The notes: generated from the sequence alone by a model not told the origin. A stretch of DNA of 64,000 nt from CATQHP01 sp965205595 (GCA_965205595.1 CBDBHI010000066.1:45662-109661); one strand, 5' to 3'; counted from the stretch's first letter, positions 8,265 through 19,191 are shown. Made by a program: numbers and translations.

Positions 8265-10177
8265 GAGCGCCGGGATAAACCGGCATGTTGTTGGGAATGA
8301 AAGAGTCCTACAAGGAAGGAGTTAGCGAGCCACCTTGGCCCCGAGTTTTGCGGACGGCGTCGCGAGGCGACGGTCGAAGCGTAAACAGGGGTGCCGGCGG
8401 GCCGGGCTATTGAGCTTCGAAAATTCTTGTCTCAGGGCGCCGACCACGTTTGAAAGATGGGAAGGCAACACGGGCGTTCGCGTGATTCGCGAGTGGACGT
8501 CCGGCCCTGCGTAGTCTGAGAACCTGAGCACGTCGAGAAACAACATGCACGAGAACCGGGAGACCTCTGGAGTGTCTCGAGCTGATCGAGACCGGTCCGA
8601 GAAGGCGCTAAGCCGAACGGCGGGCATGTACGCTCCAGAGGAGTCTGACTGCGCCGTAGTACCTGTGAACCGACCGAACAAAGAGAGGCAACTCTTGGCG
8701 GAGGCCGGGGAGGGAAGGGTGCAGACCAAGGAGAACAGCGAAGGGTCCTACACGAGCCCGACACGGAGCGGGAAAAGAGTGTCCCAAGGACTTGGAGGTG
8801 TGCGTCGAACAGCCAAAGAGAGGAGGCAGGAAAGGTTCAGCGCTTTGCTCCACCATCTGAACGTGGATCAACTACGGGAAAGCTTTTACTCGCTACAGAG
8901 AAAAGCCGCGCCTGGAGTCGACGGCGTGACGTGGCGGGAGTACGAGACCGGGCTTGAGGATCGACTGGTCGATCTGCACAGCCGGGTGCATCGGGGTAAG
9001 TATCGGGCGCAGCCCTCGCGGAGAGTCTATATCGAGAAGGCCGACGGGCGGCAACGTCCGTTGGGCATTGCGGCGCTGGAGGACAAGATCGTCCAACAGG
9101 CCGTAGTGACGATCCTCAATCAAATCTATGAGGTCGACTTCAAGGGCTTTTCGTACGGGTTTCGACCGGGACGCGGTCCGCATCAGGCGCTCGATGCGCT
9201 GTCGGTGGGGATCGAATCCAAGCGCGTGAACTGGGTGTTGGACTGTGATGTGCGGTCGTTCTTCGACACGGTGTCGCATGAATGGCTGGACAAGTTCATC
9301 CGGCACCGCGTGGCCGATTCGAGGGTACTTCGTCTGATCCAGAAATGGCTGAAGGCGGGCATATCCGAGGAGGGCGAATGGTTGGAGACCAAGGTAGGGA
9401 CTCCGCAAGGGGCGGTGATTTCACCGCTATTAGCGAATATCTATCTTCATTATGTTTTCGATTTGTGGGTGGAAGCCTGGCGCAAGAAAGTGGCAACGGG
9501 CGACGTGATCGTCGTTCGTTACGCCGACGACATTGTGGTGGGCTTTGAGCACCGGGTGGAAGCGGAACGGTTTCGGAGAGAGCTTCAAGAACGTTTCGCC
9601 AAGTTCGGTCTGGAACTTCATGCGGGCAAGACGCGGTTGATCGAGTTTGGGCGGTTCGCCGCCCAGAACCGGACGAGACGGGGCGAGGGAAAGCCGGCGA
9701 CCTTCGATTTCTTGGGCTTCACGCATTATTGTGGGAAGCGCAGGAAGACGGGCACGTTTACCGTCTGGCGCAAGACGGTTAAGAGGCGGATGGTGGCGAA
9801 GCTGCATCAGTTGAAGGCAGTTCTGCGTCGCCGGATGCACGAGCCGACGGCGCTGGTCGGGGCCTGGCTGAAGCGGGTCGTCGAGGGCTTTTACCAATAC
9901 CACGCGGTTCCGGGCAACTCGGATCGGCTGGCGTTGTTCCAATACCGGCTGCGCATGCTGTGGCGACGCGTGTTGTTTCGTCGCAGTCAGAAGGGACGCA
10001 AGTCCTGGAAGAGACTCAACCGACTGTTGGACCGCTGGATTCCTCGCCCTCGCGTTCTGCATCCTTATCCGCCGGAGCGTTTCTACGCCAATCATCCGAG
10101 GTAGGAGCCCAGTGCATTAGCAGTGCACGCTGGGATCTGTGCGGGGGGTGCCGGGCGACCGGCATCCCTACCGCGAT
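8265..10177 (+). mobile_element. Group II intron 2, apparently intact
   Basis: Plus-strand group II intron. The 5' RNA begins near GAGCGCCGGGATAAACCGGC at 8265 (the GUGYG consensus here reads GAGCG) and continues through conserved-looking structured RNA to 8544. An intact reverse transcriptase follows (8545-10104). Downstream, 10105-10177 (GAGCCCAGTGCATTAGCAG...CCTACCGCGAT) has the form of the 3' domains. Ends are estimated from consensus. It is unrelated in sequence to intron 1. Confidence 0.75.
8545..10104 (+). CDS. ltrA: Group II intron reverse transcriptase/maturase
   Basis: A 519-aa intron-encoded protein that splices its own intron RNA and reverse-transcribes it during retrohoming. Visible: RT0-RT1 (APGVDGVTWREYE), RT2-RT4 (RRVYIEKADGRQRPLGI, SYGFRPGRGPHQALDAL), palm motif YADD at residues 326-329 (intact), GTPQGAVISPLLANIYLH, DFLGFTHYCG and a basic C-terminal maturase domain. 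The first ~90 residues may be read from intron RNA; the true start may be later, before RRTAKERRQERFSAL. Unlike intron 1, all catalytic motifs are preserved. Confidence 0.9.
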   Translation: MHENRETSGVSRADRDRSEKALSRTAGMYAPEESDCAVVPVNRPNKERQLLAEAGEGRVQTKENSEGSYTSPTRSGKRVSQGLGGVRRTAKERRQERFSALLHHLNVDQLRESFYSLQRKAAPGVDGVTWREYETGLEDRLVDLHSRVHRGKYRAQPSRRVYIEKADGRQRPLGIAALEDKIVQQAVVTILNQIYEVDFKGFSYGFRPGRGPHQALDALSVGIESKRVNWVLDCDVRSFFDTVSHEWLDKFIRHRVADSRVLRLIQKWLKAGISEEGEWLETKVGTPQGAVISPLLANIYLHYVFDLWVEAWRKKVATGDVIVVRYADDIVVGFEHRVEAERFRRELQERFAKFGLELHAGKTRLIEFGRFAAQNRTRRGEGKPATFDFLGFTHYCGKRRKTGTFTVWRKTVKRRMVAKLHQLKAVLRRRMHEPTALVGAWLKRVVEGFYQYHAVPGNSDRLALFQYRLRMLWRRVLFRRSQKGRKSWKRLNRLLDRWIPRPRVLHPYPPERFYANHPR

Positions 10178-10257
10178 AATCGCGGGACGGGCGTTTTGGG
10201 CTTCACTCGAAACATGGGCGTTATTCCCTTATCCTTGCGCTCGCCTACGGTGCCGTA

Positions 10258-11402
10258 TCACGAAGCCGGCTCGCCGGCGCGTGCCGTCTCGATTTCCTCC
10301 TCGATATTTTCCATGTTGAAATAGGGGCGCTCGGCGAGCTGCCATCGCTCGTGCGATTCGGCCAGCAGCGCCCCAACCAGCCGCTCGCACGACGCGCGGT
10401 TGGGAAATACCCCCACCACTCGCGTGCGCTGCTTGATCGTCTTCCTCATTCGTTCGCTCATGTTCGTCGACGCCAATCGCCGCCACTTTCGGCTTCTTCG
10501 CTTCCCACTTCCGGGCCATCTCCTCCGCCCGTCGCGGACACTCTTTCCGATCCTCTCCGCCGCACACCGCCGCTAGATCACACAGCACTTCGCGATACTC
10601 CTTGCTCGCCACCTTGCGCCCGATCTCGCGCTTGAAATGCACCCGACATCGCTGCCGCGCCACGCCTTGTAGCTGCTTGTCCAGTGCGGCCCGAATCCCG
10701 CTGTGCGCGTCCGATATTACGAGCTTCACTCCCTTGAGTCCGCGCTGCTTCAGGTCGCGAAAAACCGATCCCCCTGTCTCCCTCGACTCGCTGTCGCCGT
10801 TGCGCCAATCAAGAATCTCGCGCCCTCCTTGCTCGTCGAATCCGGCCACCACCAGAACCGCTTCCGTGTGGAGCGTGCCGCCCGCCCGCCCGCACTTTCT
10901 CGTAACGGGCGTCGACCATCAAGTACGGATACTCAACCGTCAACCGTCGTCCGCGCACCGCGTCGAGCTTGGCATCCACCTCGGCCGCGATGCGCGACAC
11001 CGTCATCGCCGACATCCCAAAGCCGCACATCTTTTCGAGCAGCGCCTGGACCTTGCGCCTGGATACGCCTTGAAAATACATCTCGGCGCAGGCCACCAGC
11101 AGCGTTCGCTCGCTGCGTTGCCGGCGTCGAAACATCGACGGATTGTAAGGCTCGCACTCGCGCACCCGCGGCACTTCGAAATGCAACTCGCCGCCGCGGG
11201 TTTTGAGTGTGCGCGGCTTGCTAGCGTTGCGTCGTCCGCGGCGGCTAGCGTTGCGCTCGTAACGCCCAGCTCCGAGATGCTCTTCGCCTTCGGCTTGCAT
11301 CGCCGATTCGATCAGCGTTTCTAGCAATCGCCGCACGCCTTCGTCCTGGCGAAACAGCTCTGGCGCCAACTCTTGAATCTTGTCACTGTGGTCTTGGGTC
11401 AT
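10258..11402 (-). pseudogene. IS256-family transposase, frameshifted
   Basis: Mutator/IS256-type DDE transposase broken by at least two frameshifts. Pieces in order: MTQDHSDKIQELAPELFRQ.. through LMVDARYEKVR (first catalytic Asp; 10870-11402), MVAGFDEQGG..LVISDAHSGIRAAL (second Asp; about 10480-10852), then MASTNMSERMRKTIKQRTRV... to the stop at 10258. Together they cover nearly the full length of the family, so this is a recently dead copy. Element ends were not identified. It lies between group II intron 2 and the IS1182-type element. Confidence 0.85.
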
Positions 11403-11529
11403 TGCTGTCGTCTCCTTTCGACGGGTTGTTTGGTTCTTCCCTTCGTGAAAACTCAGCAATGACCCGCCCTTCCCCGGTTCACCTATTTGCCAGATTGATT
11501 GTTACAAAACCCGTGGTGCTTGCTGGAAG

Positions 11530-11665
11530 GACTCCAGCGGCTTCAGGGACCGCAAGGACCGTTGCGCGTCGCAAGCCGCGGCCACAGCGCCTTTCCGCAA
11601 ATTCGCTTCGTCTCGCTGGTCGAAAACGGTACCCACGTGTTGTTCGCCGGCCGCCCGGGGCCTTA
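11530..11665 (+). pseudogene. Possible transposase relic
   Basis: One frame across 11590-11663 reads QIRFVSLVENGTHVLFAGRP, which resembles a segment of IS4-type transposases, followed by the left end of the IS1182-type element. Only about 25 residues are readable and the upstream part needs a frameshift, so the call is weak. The rest of 11403-11665 holds nothing recognisable. Confidence 0.25.
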
Positions 11666-13501
11666 GGGGCCGTGAAAGAACCCTCCCTGGCCGTGTGTTG
11701 GATTTTTTCGTGAGGTCCGCAGTCGCAATATGCTTTTCGCGCGATTGCGGCCCTGTTGTTGGCACTTGTCGTCTCGAAGGCCTTCAGGGCGCTCCCAAGG
11801 CCCGTCTTGGGCTCTTTTTCGGCCGTTTTCCGGCCTCAGGCGGGTTCTAGGCCAGCGCCGTCGGCAACGGCGCGCACCCTCCCTCAGGCTGCTGCCACAC
11901 CAGCCGGATCCAGGCCCTCACGTTGTACGCCAACATCGCCCACAGTAACTCCGATCGCGCCTTCCGCAACCCCCGCACCCGAAACTTCCTCACCCCAAAC
12001 CGCTCCTTCAACCATGCGTTCGGAAACTCCGCCAGCTCCGATCGCCGCCGATACGCCTCCTTCGCCCGCTGCGTCTCCATCCACTCCCGATGCTTCGCCA
12101 TCAGCTCGTCTTCTTCCGCCCGACTCGCCGTCCGTCCCCGCTCGTAACTCTTCGGACAACACTTCAGCCGATATTCACAAACTTTGCATTCCCCACTTCG
12201 CTGCCTATACCAGCGGTATCTCCTCTTCCTCTTCGTCGTTGTTCCCCGGTATTGCAACTCTTTGTTTGCCGGACATCGAAACGTGTCCGTCTTTTCGTCG
12301 TAAATGAAAAACTGTGTCTCGAACTCCGGCTGGATCCCCGCCGCCCGCGCCGCTGCCGTCGAGCGCTTGCCCCGCTCCGGAGCCGGCGTCACGTACTCGA
12401 TTTCTTCCGCTTGCGTCCTCGCGATGTTCGCTCGCGAGTTGTACCCGTTATCAGCCAAGACTTGCTTCGCCTTCTGCTGCAGCCGCCGCTCCATGTCCTC
12501 AAGCGTCGGCTTGAGTTGTTGCGCGTCCGAGGCGTTGTTCGTCAACTCCACCCCGACGACAATCTTCTCCTTCGCGTCCGTCGCGAACTGCGCGTTGTAG
12601 CCCACTCCCCAGCCGCTGTTCGACTCGTGTTGCAGCCGCGCCTCCGGTTCCGTTTCACTCGCCCGCGCTTCGCTTTTCTTCTTCTTGCCGCCGCGGCCTT
12701 TCGCGATCCGCCGCACGTCATCCAACGCTTCATTCAACCTCTCGACGCGCTCGCGATCCGCTCGCTTGCGCGCCGCTTGTTGCCGGCCTCGTCTTCCGCT
12801 TGCGCGCCCAACTCCTCGACCACCGCGTTCGCTTGCTCCAGATGTTTCTCGATCGTTCCCCGCCGCCTCCGCGAACTCGTCGAACCTTGCGAGCGCAGCC
12901 GCCTGCCGTCCACCACCAGCTGTTCGAGATCGATCAAGTTCGCTTCGCTCAACACCGCCAACACGTTCGTGAACATCCCCTCCAGCGCTTCGCTTTGCGA
13001 AACCCGAAAGTCCGACAGCGTGTGGTGGTTGATCTTTTCCATGCCGCACAGCCACTGCGGTTCGGGACGGTACTCGCACAGCCGTTCGATCTCGCGCGCC
13101 GACGAAATGCCTTCGGAGTCGGCCCAGATCCAGACCGCCACGAGCAAGCGCGGGTCCCAGGCCGAGCGTCCGCCGAGGTTGCGCTGCGTGCGCAACCTCG
13201 GCGGCGAACGGGCGCAGATCGAGTTGGCCGGTCAACTCCCAAATCGCGCGCACGCGATGTTGCGAGTGAACGAGATGCTCGACCTCGATCTCGCAAAATA
13301 CTTTCTGGCGCCGATCGGGCCGCCGCAATTTCAACTGTTCAATCGGGATCGGCGGCACCGCCGAGGACTCGTTGCGGGGCCGTTGTTCGAGCTCAAGCAA
13401 CGGCATCTGTTCGCCCATACATAAAAGGCGTCCGAGGCCCTTCCCCGGTTATCCAAACGTTCCCTCTTATTTACGTTTCAGCCAGGTTTTTTCACAGCCC
13501 C
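11666..13501 (-). mobile_element. IS1182-type element, inactive
   Basis: Insertion sequence of about 1.84 kb. Left end GGGGCCGTGAAAGAACCCTC at 11666; right end, read inward from 13501, GGGGCTGTGAAAAAACCTGG. These terminal repeats match the ends of the 148-bp elements at 5469 and 53578. No target duplication is evident (CTTA versus TGCC), so one flank may have been rearranged. A hairpin plus T-run at 11794-11818 (CCCAAG..CTTGGGCTCTTTTT) could stop transcription entering from the left. Confidence 0.75.
11847..13418 (-). pseudogene. IS1182-family transposase, frameshifted
   Basis: A single open frame spans 523 codons, but the middle of the true protein is in another frame: RTQRNLGGRSAWDPRLLVAVW..SEGISSAREIERLCEYRPE.. 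(12734-13195). So there are two compensating frameshifts, near 13200 and 12750, and the intervening peptide of the long frame is nonsense. N-terminal EHLVHSQHRVRAIWELTGQLDL and C-terminal NSGWGVGYNAQFATD, VLADNGYNS, CKVCEYRLKCCP and RSELAEFPNAWLKERFG are typical of this family. It is probably unable to transpose, though it could be an assembly artefact. Confidence 0.8.
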
Positions 13502-13531
13502 TGCCGGTCGCGGCTCAAGGTAACTCCGCCC

Positions 13532-14992
13532 TTAATTCCCAGCTACAGGCTTGATCATCTGGTCATAGCGAAGCTCGCCGCCCTTGATCCACAGAATCCC
13601 CGGCGACCGCGGCCCGGGGGGAGGATAGCTGTCGGGCGTCTGGGCGTCCATCTCGTCGAACAATCTCCGCAGCCTCGCCACGACCTCGGGGTTCTCGGCC
13701 GCGACGTCGCGCTGCTCGCCCCGGTCAGATTCCAAATCGAAAAGCATCATCGGCTTAGGCTCGGGCGCGGTCGTCAGCCCTGGACGCTGATTCCGTTTCG
13801 GCTGCTCGAATTGGGGAATGATCGTCAGCCCGTCAGGCCCGCGCGCATCTTTGTAGTCGCTCGGATATTCCGCGAGGCACTCAGACCCCGGCTGAGGCGA
13901 CCGGACATGTAGCTTCCAGCGGCTAGAGCGGACCAGCTTCAATTCTTCGCCGCCCATTGCGAGGATCGCGTCATGCGGGGACTTCTTAGTCCTCCCCGTA
14001 AACAGCGGCATCAGGTCAAGACCGTCGATCACTCTGTCGCCGGGCAGCTTTCCGCCCGCCGAGGTGACGATCGTCGCGAACACGTCTACCGAGGCCACCG
14101 GCTCGGCCGAGACCTGCCGGCTTGGAATCATACCCGGCCACCAAGCTATTGCGGGGACGTGAACTCCTCCGTCAAAGTTCGAGCCCTTGGTTGCCCGCAA
14201 ACCGCCGTTGTATCCGCCGAAAGTCGCTCCGTTGTCGGACGTGAAGAACACGAACGTGTTCTCGTCCAAGTTGAGCTCTCGCACTTTCGCAAGGATCTGA
14301 CCAACCGACCAGTCCAACTCACGAATCGCATCGCTGTAGAGGTCATCGGGCGTCTCGGGCGTGTAGAAGTCCTCCGAAGCAGCCAGCGGCTTATGCGGCA
14401 AGTACAAGAAGAACGGCTTGTCGCGATTGCGCTCAATGAAGTCGAGCGAGCGCTGAGTATACTTCTTGGTCAGCTCGGTTTGCCTGACTGGATACTCGAC
14501 CACGGCTTCGTTCTCCACAAGCTGCACGGGGCGCATGTCGTTCGAGTAGAGGATCCCGTAGTATTAATCGAAGTCCTGCTTGCGCGGCAGGAACTTCTCG
14601 ACATGGCCGAGATGCCACTTACCTACAGCGGAGGTGGCGTATCCGAGCGGCTTGAGCGCTTCGGCAATCGTGATCTCCGACGGCACCAAGCCAACGCCGT
14701 TCCGGCCGACATCGGGCGTAGGATTGGTGACCAGCTTCGTGCGGAAGGGATATCGGCCCGTAAGCAAGGTGCCCCGAGACGGACCGCAGAACGGCATCGG
14801 GACGTAGAACTCCGTCAATCGCATTCCGTCGGCAGCCATCTTGTCCAGATGCGGCGTCTCGTGTGCGGTGGCGCCGAAGGCGGATAGGTCCCCGTAGCCG
14901 AGGTCGGCGGCGAAGATGACGATGAAATTGGGTTTGGACTGGGCCGCCAGCGGCAGCGCGAACAGAAGCAAAGCGAGGATGTGGAGGTTCAT
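13532..14992 (-). pseudogene. Sulfatase with in-frame stop
   Basis: Secreted sulfatase of 486 codons including one internal stop. Signal peptide 1-17 (MNLHILALLLFALPLAAQ). Formylglycine motif CGPSR with C69. The frame runs through GKWHLGHVEKFLPRKQDFD, then TAA at 14566-14564 (codon 143), then continues in the same frame YYGILYSNDMRPVQL to the natural end, including FTSDNGATFGG and GGVHVPA. A single CAA to TAA change would explain it. In addition the metal site reads FAADLGYGD (A29) where the family has FADDLGYGD. Both changes point to a dead gene. Confidence 0.85.
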
Positions 14993-15263
14993 GGCGAAGT
15001 GCTTAGAGTGTAGTCCTTCTCGGCGCACCACTAATTCGGGGATTGGCCCGCAGGCGTGAAAGAATTGGCAATCTTGGACGCGCGGGCGTAACTTGCTACG
15101 GCCGATTCCTGGGGCTGTCATCCCAGGCTGCTAGATCGCGCGCGCCATCGGCGCTCCGGGCGTACGTCTACGCTCGGACTAACTTGGAATCACTACAGTT
15201 AACCCATCGGGCCCCATCTCGACCGCCGCGACCCTGCATGCCGCTTCTCTCCACGCCGAAACC
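14993..15263. other. Gap with possible coding relic
   Basis: Between the sulfatase start and the DUF1501 frame. It contains GGGCGTAACTTGCTACG near 15083, a decayed version of the palindrome in the 148-bp element. From about 15200 a plus-strand frame (TVNPSGPISTAATLHAASL...) is open into the DUF1501 frame and looks like the C-terminal remnant of another protein fused upstream. Nothing else is recognisable. Confidence 0.35.
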
Positions 15264-16792
15264 GTGAAGTCGATTGAATTCGCCTTCGATGGACCGCAAT
15301 CGCGACGACACACCGGGGAGCGAATCGAGAACGGATTGCTGTATCTGAGCGACAAACCGGGCTGGGTGTTGATCCGGAGCCGCCCGGATGATTATTCCGC
15401 GGTTATAATCTCTTACGAGCGTTCTCATCCCGAGAAGTCAAGTCTCAGCCGTCGCGCCTTTGTTGAATCTCTTTGCGGAGGTCTCGGCGCGGTCGGTCTC
15501 ACAGGGATGCTGGCCGACGATCTCGGGGCGGCAACTGTCCCGACTGGCCCCCATTTTGTCCCGACGGCGAAGAACATCATCTTCTTGTTTATGCCCGGCG
15601 GCCCCTCGCACGTCGATCTGCTCGACCCCAAACCCGCGCTGCTCAAGTACGAAGGCCAACGCCCGGATGACGTCAACCTGCGGACCGAACGTCTGACCGG
15701 CGGCTTGCTGCCGTCGCCGTTCGAATTCAAGAGGCACGGCCAGAGTGGGATCGAAGTCAGCGAGTTGCTGCCGAATCTTGCCGGCATCGTTGACGAGCTG
15801 TGCGTCATTCGGTCGATGCATACGTTCAACCCAACGCACGGGCCGGCTCGCAACTTGATCCACACCGGCAATATCGCGGCCACGCGGCCCACACTGGGAG
15901 CGTGGGTGTCTTACGGGCTCGGCAGTGAGAACAAGAACTTGCCCGGTTTCGTCGTCCTGAGCAACAGCTCAAGCGGTGGACTGTTCCGGCGATCAGGTTT
16001 CTTGCCCGCCGAGCACCAGGGCACCCATTTCAACCGCGCCGAAACCGACCCCGAGAAAATGATCCGCTATCTGCGCAACGGCAAGCTCGACGCCGATGCG
16101 CAACGGCAGCAGCTCGATTTGCTGACTGCTCTCAACCAAGATCACCATGCCTCGGTCGGACAAGACGCGTTTCTCGAGGGACGAATCCTCGCAATGGAGA
16201 CCGCCTATCGCATGCAGTTCGAGGCGATGGATGTGTTCGACGTACGCCAGGAGCCGCGGAAGGTGCGTGAAGAATACGGATCGACCGACTTCGCCAACGG
16301 ATGTCTGCTCGCTCGCCGACTGGTCGAAAAGGGCGTCCGCTACGTGCACCTCTTCTATGGCCCCGCCAACCCTGGGACGACCATAAGGAAATCAACAAGA
16401 ATCTCCGTGAGCGTTGCCCCGATATGGATCAGGGAGCCGCTACGCTGATCCGCGACCTCAAGCAACGCGGCCTGCTCGACGAGACGCTCGTCGTATGGGG
16501 CGGCGAGTTCGGCCGCACGCCTGTATCGGAGTCTGGAGACGGGCGCGACCATAACCCCTATGGCTTTACGATGTGGATGGCCGGCGGCGGCGTTCGCGGC
16601 GGACTCGCCCATGGGTCCAGCGATGAGTTCGGTTTCCAAGCCGTCGAGAATCGGGTTAGCATTCACGATCTTCACGCGACGATCTTGAGTCAGTTGGGCT
16701 TTGACCACGAGCGCTTGACGTATCGCTATGCCGGACGAGATTTCCGGCTGACGGACGTGCACGCTCGAGTTGTGTCGGAGATTCTGACGTGA
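15264..16792 (+). pseudogene. DUF1501 protein, frameshifted
   Basis: DUF1501 family protein (sulfatase-like fold, exported), usually partnered with PSCyt1/DUF1549/DUF1553 genes as here. A twin-arginine signal (LSRRAFVESLCGGLGAVGLTGML) begins about residue 55; the preceding residues look like a foreign remnant, so the real start is uncertain. Family stretches: NIIFLFMPGGPSHVDLLDPKP, HGPARNLIHTG, and ARRLVEKGVRYVHLFYG. Near 16370 the frame shifts by one, and QPWDDHKEINKNL...VVWGGEFGRTPVSE...GRDHNPYGFTMWMAGGG continues in another frame to 16792. The C-terminus overlaps the next gene's GTG by 4 bases. Confidence 0.85.
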
Positions 16793-19191
16793 TCCTCCGG
16801 CAGGCGGGCGTAGCAAGCTACGCCCCTACAACCAACTGGCGTACTCATTCCTACGCCCGCCTAGGGGCTCTTCTTTGTGGGGCATGCGTCGCCTTCGCTC
16901 AGTCACCGCAACTCGAGCATTTTGAGCGCAAGATCCGACCGGTCTTGATCGAAAAATGCGAGGCCTGCCACTCCTCGAAGCTCGACGAGCCGATGGGCGG
17001 CCTGCGGGTCGACTCCCGCGAAGCTTTCAGGCGAGGTGGAGCTACGGGGCCGGCCCTCGTGCCTGGTCAGCCAGAGCAGAGCCTCCTGTTGAAGGCCTTA
17101 CGATACAACGACCCGGCGCTGAAGATGCCGCCGACAGGCAAACTGTCCGATCGCGAGATTGACGATTTTGAGACCTGGATATCCGATGGTGCTGAAGACC
17201 CGCGCGCCGAAGAGCCCGAGGTCTCCGACCAAAGCAAGCCCGCCGGCCCAGGGACGCCGATCGAAGAAGGCCGCAAGTGGTGGGCCTTCCAGCCATTGCG
17301 CGAATCGCCGCCGCCCACGGATGATTCTGACTGTGTCCGCAAGAAAGTCGATGCTTTCGTCCTCTCGAAGCTCCGCGCGAACGACTTTCAGCCGTCTCCG
17401 GAGGCCGACCGGCATACGCTGGTCCGCCGCGCGTCGCTCGATCTGACTGGGCTTCCGCCCAGCTACGAAGAAACCGAGGCCTTCACCAACGACGACTCTC
17501 CGGCCGCGTACGAGGATCTCATCGACCGCCTACTCGCCTCGCCTCGCTACGGCGAGCGATGGGGACGTCACTGGCTCGATGTCGCTCGCTGGGCGGAGGA
17601 CCACCCCACCAGCGAATCCACGAATAGGCCCTTCGAGTACGCCTGGCGCTACCGCGATTGGGTCATCGAAGCGATGAACGCCGACGTCCCCTACGACCGC
17701 TTCATCCGGATGCAATTCGCCGCGGACCTGCTTGAGGGGTTCAAGCCCGACGACATCCGCGCCCTCGGCTACATCGGCAACGCCCCCGTCTATCACAAAG
17801 ACCGCCGGCTCTCGAGGGACGTCATCGAAACCATCGCCAGCGACGACTGGGACGAGCGTGTCGACGCGGTCTCACGCGGCCTCCTTGGTCTGACTGTCGC
17901 CTGCGCCCGCTGCCACGACCACAAGTTCGACCCGATCACCAACAAGGACTACTACGCCCTCGCCGGCGTCTTCGCCAGTACCTGGCAAGTCAAGCGCCCC
18001 ATCGTCGAGCTCGACCCGGAACGCGAGAGGGAGTTGATTTGGAAATACGAGCGACTCTACCGCGTCAAGGGCGAGTACGGGAACCTCCGGGTGCTGAGCA
18101 CCATCGCGGAAAACCTCCATGACCGCGTCAAGGCAATGAAGGACGAGTATGAGTCGCTGGAAAAGGAACTTGCGACAGACAAGACGCCGCTCGCCCCGGC
18201 GGTCGTCGACTGGGGGGTCTGGATTGACGGCAGCACGCCGACCGTCACTTGGATGGTCCTGCGCCCAGGCCAGGCACGCGACTTGCCGGTCTTTATTCGC
18301 GGCAACGTCGCCAACACCGGCGACATCGTTCCACGACGGTTCTTGACGGTCCTATCCAAGGGCGAACCGGAACCTTTTAAGCAAGGCTCCGGGCGGCTAG
18401 AGCTGGCGGACAAGATCGTCACCGAAGCCGCCCCGCTTGCGGCGCGAGTGTGGGTCAACCGCGTCTGGGGCTGGCACTTCGGCGGACACCTGGTTCGGAC
18501 GCCGTCCAACTTCGGCGCCCAAGGCCAAGCGCCCACGCACCCGGAACTTCTCGACGACCTCGCGGCGCGTTTCGTCGCCAACGGCTGGTCGCTCAAATGG
18601 CTGCATCGGGAAATCATGCTCTCGGCCACTTATCGCCAGTCCAGCCGTGTCATCGAATCCGCCCAGCAGGCCGATCCGACCAATCGCTGGATTTGGCGAA
18701 TGAACCCCCGTCGTCTCGAGATCGAAGTTTGGCGGGACGCCATTCTCAATGCATCGGGCGAGCTTGACCTGAACATGGGGGGACCGTCGCAAGACGTAGA
18801 CCTGGAAGGGCTAGCCCGCCGCACCGTCTATTCGAAGATCAGCCGATCGAGGCTCCATTCGGTGCTGCAACTTTACGACTTCCCCTTGGCGACGCAACAC
18901 AATCCCAAGCGGCAAGTTACGACGACGCCCGTCCAGCAGCTCTTTGTCCTCAATAGCAGCTGGATGCAGCATCAGGCCGAGCGGCTCGCTTGCCGAAACG
19001 AGCACATCGAAGATTCCACCGAACGGATCACCGCCTTCTATCGAGCTGCCCTTGGTCGTAACCCTAGGGCTAACGAACTCGACCTGGCGTCAACGTTCCT
19101 TGGGAGACGCGAAGCCGAGATCGGGCACAAGCCATGGGCTGAGTACGCCCAGGTTCTGCTGAGTTCCAGCGAGCTGGCGTATCTGGACTAA
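16789..19191 (+). CDS. PSCyt1/DUF1549/DUF1553 cytochrome-like protein
   Basis: An 800-aa secreted multi-domain protein: PSCyt1-type c-heme domain with CEACH (C57, C60, H61), DUF1549 (RRASLDLTGLPPSYEE, RYGERWGRHWLDVARWAED, ACARCHDHKFDPI) and DUF1553 at the C-terminus (AARVWVNRVWGWHFGGHLVRTPSNFG, LNSSWM...). It is the classic partner of the adjacent DUF1501 gene. The signal peptide is ARLGALLCGACVAFAQ (about 23-38). The start is odd: residues 6-16 (AGVASYAPTTN) are encoded by a repeat also found in the 148-bp element, so the native start has been altered; GTG at 16789 is the first available. Confidence 0.85.
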   Translation: MILRQAGVASYAPTTNWRTHSYARLGALLCGACVAFAQSPQLEHFERKIRPVLIEKCEACHSSKLDEPMGGLRVDSREAFRRGGATGPALVPGQPEQSLLLKALRYNDPALKMPPTGKLSDREIDDFETWISDGAEDPRAEEPEVSDQSKPAGPGTPIEEGRKWWAFQPLRESPPPTDDSDCVRKKVDAFVLSKLRANDFQPSPEADRHTLVRRASLDLTGLPPSYEETEAFTNDDSPAAYEDLIDRLLASPRYGERWGRHWLDVARWAEDHPTSESTNRPFEYAWRYRDWVIEAMNADVPYDRFIRMQFAADLLEGFKPDDIRALGYIGNAPVYHKDRRLSRDVIETIASDDWDERVDAVSRGLLGLTVACARCHDHKFDPITNKDYYALAGVFASTWQVKRPIVELDPERERELIWKYERLYRVKGEYGNLRVLSTIAENLHDRVKAMKDEYESLEKELATDKTPLAPAVVDWGVWIDGSTPTVTWMVLRPGQARDLPVFIRGNVANTGDIVPRRFLTVLSKGEPEPFKQGSGRLELADKIVTEAAPLAARVWVNRVWGWHFGGHLVRTPSNFGAQGQAPTHPELLDDLAARFVANGWSLKWLHREIMLSATYRQSSRVIESAQQADPTNRWIWRMNPRRLEIEVWRDAILNASGELDLNMGGPSQDVDLEGLARRTVYSKISRSRLHSVLQLYDFPLATQHNPKRQVTTTPVQQLFVLNSSWMQHQAERLACRNEHIEDSTERITAFYRAALGRNPRANELDLASTFLGRREAEIGHKPWAEYAQVLLSSSELAYLD
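16802..16862. repeat. Palindromic repeat overlapping the PSCyt1 gene start
   Basis: AGGCGGGCGTAG (16802-16813) and CTACGCCCGCCT (16851-16862) are perfect 12-bp inverted repeats. Within lies GGGCGTAGCAAGCTACGCCC (16806-16825), identical to the core of the 148-bp elements at 5504-5523 and 53613-53632, plus CCTACAA and a CAACT word also shared. It forms codons of the PSCyt1 gene upstream of its signal peptide. Confidence 0.65.

Noticed and set aside
12090..13424. 444-aa plus-strand open frame
   Set aside because: Antisense shadow of the IS1182-type transposase with Arg/Pro/Ser-rich composition.
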